Assembly: GCF_036227485.1 (NCBI RefSeq)
Contig: NZ_CP109479.1
Span: forward strand, 1,798,001 to 1,862,000
Direction: 5' to 3'
Source of the DNA: Streptomyces sp. NBC_01451
GTDB lineage: Bacteria > Actinomycetota > Actinomycetes > Streptomycetales > Streptomycetaceae
Length of the DNA stretch: 64,000 nt
Position numbers and translations under genes: made by a program. Under the pieces are notes generated by a model that was given only the letters and a program-made list of their open reading frames with translations, was not told the DNA's origin and searched no databases. Shown in pieces: positions 62,279-64,000 of the stretch. How positions within the stretch are numbered: position 1 is the stretch's first letter; each line of letters starts with the position of its first letter.

Positions 62279-63778
62279 TCAGCCGGTGCAGCTGCTGCCG
62301 TTCAGCGTGAAGTCGAACGGGGCCTGGTTCTTGCCCTGCCAGCTGGCGAGGAACCCGAAGGAGACCGTGCCGTCGGCCGCGACCGACCTGTTGTAGTCGG
62401 CGGCCGTGGCCGTGACGCGGGCGCCGTCCTGGGAGAAGCTCGCGTCCCACATCTGGCCGACCTGCTGGCCGTCGCGGAAGCTCCAGGCGATGTTCCAGCC
62501 GTCGATGGCCTTCGCGGAGGTGACGCTGATGGTGGCCTGGAAGCCGTCGGGCCACTCGTTGACGAGGTCGTAGTCGACCTCGCAGGACGCCGGTGCGCTC
62601 TCGTCGGGGCTCGGCTTCGGCGTCTCGCCGCGCGCGGTGGCGACAGAGGTGCCCTGGGGCTCCGGGTCGGGCTTGCCGGCGGGTGTCGTGGACGACTTCG
62701 GGTCCGGGTCGTCCGACTGCCGGGGGGCCGGGGACGGGGTGGAGCCCGCGGGGACGGTCAGCCCGGACGGCAGGACGGGCGACGGGTCCATCACGGGCTT
62801 CCCGTCGGTGACGCCGCCCTTCGCGGAGGGGGCGTTCGTGGAACCGTCGAAGGGCATCAGCGAGACCGTGAGCGCCAGCCCGGAGACGATGACGGCGGCG
62901 ACCAGGATCGCCGTACGGCCGATGCGCGGGCGGTACTCCCCGATGGTGAGACCGGTGTTGATGCCCGCTTCGGAGCGCCCGCCGAGCAGACCGGCCTCGG
63001 CCGCGCGGCGGCGTCGTTCCAGGTAGGCGAGCCCGCCCCAGCCGATGACACCGCCGGCGAGCGCGGCGGACAGCCCGCTGATCCCGCCGTACAGCCGCAG
63101 ACAGGCGGCGGCCTCGGCGCACTCCACGCAGGTCGCGAGGTGCCGGGAGAGGTCCTCGGGCACCTCGGCGCCCTGTGAGCGGGTGACCGCGTCGAGCAGC
63201 CGGGCGAAGCGGCGGCAGTCGGGGCTCAGCGGGGTGTCGAGCAGGTTGCGCTGGCAGCGGTCCCTGAACAGGACGCGTACCTGGGCGAGTTCCTCGGCGG
63301 CGCTGGCCGGATCGAGGCCGAGCCGACGGGCCACCTGGGGCAGCGGCAGCGCCTCCACCTCCGCCAGCCAGAGCAGGGCGGCGTCCGGTTCCTGCATGTC
63401 GCGCAGGGCGCGCAGGGCGAGCGGGCGGCGCAGCGGCGGCCCCACGTACCGGGCGGCCTTGTCGGAGTTGAGCCACAGCCGCAGGTCGGGGTCGAGATGG
63501 TTGCCGTGCCCGGTCTCCTCCCAGGACGCGGCAGTACTGCGAACTGCCGCCAGCAGCAGGGGTATCCAGGGCAGGCGGGGTATGCGGCGCCCGGTGTTGC
63601 GGGCCCCGAAGTCGGCGGCCCGGGCGGCGTGGATACCGTGGGTGAACGCTTCGGCGGCCAGTTCGGTGCCGGCGGACGCGCCGGACGTGCACAGGTCGGC
63701 GTACGAGAGGACCGCGTCCCAGCACTCGGAGAACAGCGCTGCTTCGGCGGCGTCCTGAGGGGTCGGCAGATCTGGCAT
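62279..63778 (-). CDS. Sigma-factor-like membrane protein with C-terminal cellulose-binding-like domain
   Basis: A 499-residue protein. Residues 1-190 resemble degraded ECF sigma regions 2 and 4 (MQEPDAALLWLAEVEALPLP, VARRLGLDPASAAEELAQVR). A zinc-finger-like segment (LSRHLATCVECAEAAACLR) is followed by one membrane span (AILVAAVIVSGLALTVSLMP, about 300-320) and a Pro/Ser-rich linker. The C-terminal 105 residues form a CBM2-like domain from CEVDYDLVNEWPDGFQATIS to FTLNGSSCTG with the paired Cys and conserved Trp. I chose ATG 63778 (GGAG site 9 bases upstream). The CBM part should face outward. Confidence 0.8.
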   Translation of the reverse strand: MPDLPTPQDAAEAALFSECWDAVLSYADLCTSGASAGTELAAEAFTHGIHAARAADFGARNTGRRIPRLPWIPLLLAAVRSTAASWEETGHGNHLDPDLRLWLNSDKAARYVGPPLRRPLALRALRDMQEPDAALLWLAEVEALPLPQVARRLGLDPASAAEELAQVRVLFRDRCQRNLLDTPLSPDCRRFARLLDAVTRSQGAEVPEDLSRHLATCVECAEAAACLRLYGGISGLSAALAGGVIGWGGLAYLERRRRAAEAGLLGGRSEAGINTGLTIGEYRPRIGRTAILVAAVIVSGLALTVSLMPFDGSTNAPSAKGGVTDGKPVMDPSPVLPSGLTVPAGSTPSPAPRQSDDPDPKSSTTPAGKPDPEPQGTSVATARGETPKPSPDESAPASCEVDYDLVNEWPDGFQATISVTSAKAIDGWNIAWSFRDGQQVGQMWDASFSQDGARVTATAADYNRSVAADGTVSFGFLASWQGKNQAPFDFTLNGSSCTG

Positions 63779-64000
63779 ATGGGGGGACTCCAGCATCAAC
63801 GGCTTGCACACGCCAACGTCAAGGTCAACTGACCCCCAGAACAGGGGAGTTGGGAACCGTTTTGCAAAACGGAGCCCGAGCTTTTCACGTTTCCCGCACA
63901 ACTGACAAGCGACGTATCCACATGTCGCAACATGTCAACGCGGGCTCGCCGTACGGTGGTCCGAGGTGAGAAAAACGACCGGATTCGTTCCCCGGAGGGA
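63779..64000. promoter_or_regulatory. Upstream region with operator-like palindrome at the window edge
   Basis: CCGTTTTGCAAAACGG at 63857-63872 is a perfect 16-base palindrome. On the minus strand TTGACATG (63939-63932) and two ACATGT motifs 10 bases apart suggest a promoter for the CBM2-like gene. CCCGGAGGGA at 63991-64000 looks like the ribosome site of a plus-strand gene beginning just past the edge. Confidence 0.5.

Overview
The window is chromosomal DNA from a Streptomyces or a very close relative. The evidence is the very high GC content, the third-position bias of its genes, Tat and Sec exported proteins with long disordered tails, an IdeR/DmdR-type iron box, and several short intergenic repeat types common in Streptomyces. 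I see no rRNA, tRNA or CRISPR array, and no intact transposase. Most genes look like ordinary core or shell genes. Four stretches stand out: an EACC1/caspase-EccC pair, a long MoxR/VWA operon, an ECF41 sigma factor with its target, and two short gene graveyards.

Layout. 1-1081: end of an unrecognised gene and a TIM-barrel sugar isomerase-like gene. 1094-6390 (minus): kdp potassium pump operon, in transcription order a small membrane peptide, kdpF, kdpA, kdpB, kdpC, kdpE, with no kdpD. 6681-10992 (plus): a large secreted SdrD-like protein and a small membrane-anchored protein. 11074-14407: secreted beta-helix protein, Tat-exported DyP peroxidase, L,D-transpeptidase. 14497-14684: MITE-like element. 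14754-16651: orphan P450 and SRPBCC protein.

16712-21506: an EACC1 protein translationally coupled to a 1442-residue protein with an N-terminal caspase-like protease and four EccC/FtsK-type P-loop ATPase domains. No other type VII secretion gene is present. 21509-30326: purine catabolism block, with XdhC-like factor, AzgA-type purine permease and three-subunit xanthine dehydrogenase on the minus strand, and a divergent PucR-type regulator. 30530-43980: mixed housekeeping and regulatory genes, including a TPR-like protein, GntR regulator, iron-regulated FhuF-like reductase, DUF2637 protein, HATPase protein, PP2C-like phosphatase, GDSL hydrolase, F420/PPOX protein, Ogt next to a deleted ada/alkA relic, and rsgA preceded by a 23-residue leader ORF.

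44254-57117: five tightly packed plus-strand genes, DUF4132 protein, 1635-residue protein of unknown fold, MoxR AAA+ ATPase, DUF5682-VWA fusion and SWIM zinc-finger protein. This matches the E. coli yehI/yehL/yehM/yehP/yehQ set as I remember it. The promoter in front fits the RecA-independent DNA-damage motif TTGTCRGTG-N8-TANNNT (PafBC type) exactly, which suggests the operon is induced by genotoxic stress. 57118-59477: relics of a type II NADH dehydrogenase and a fumarate reductase/succinate dehydrogenase flavoprotein flank an NmrA-like oxidoreductase whose promoter fits the ECF41 consensus. The ECF41 gene follows at 59478-60392. 60743-63778: 6-phosphogluconate dehydrogenase and a convergent membrane protein combining a sigma-factor-like N-terminus with a C-terminal cellulose-binding-like domain.
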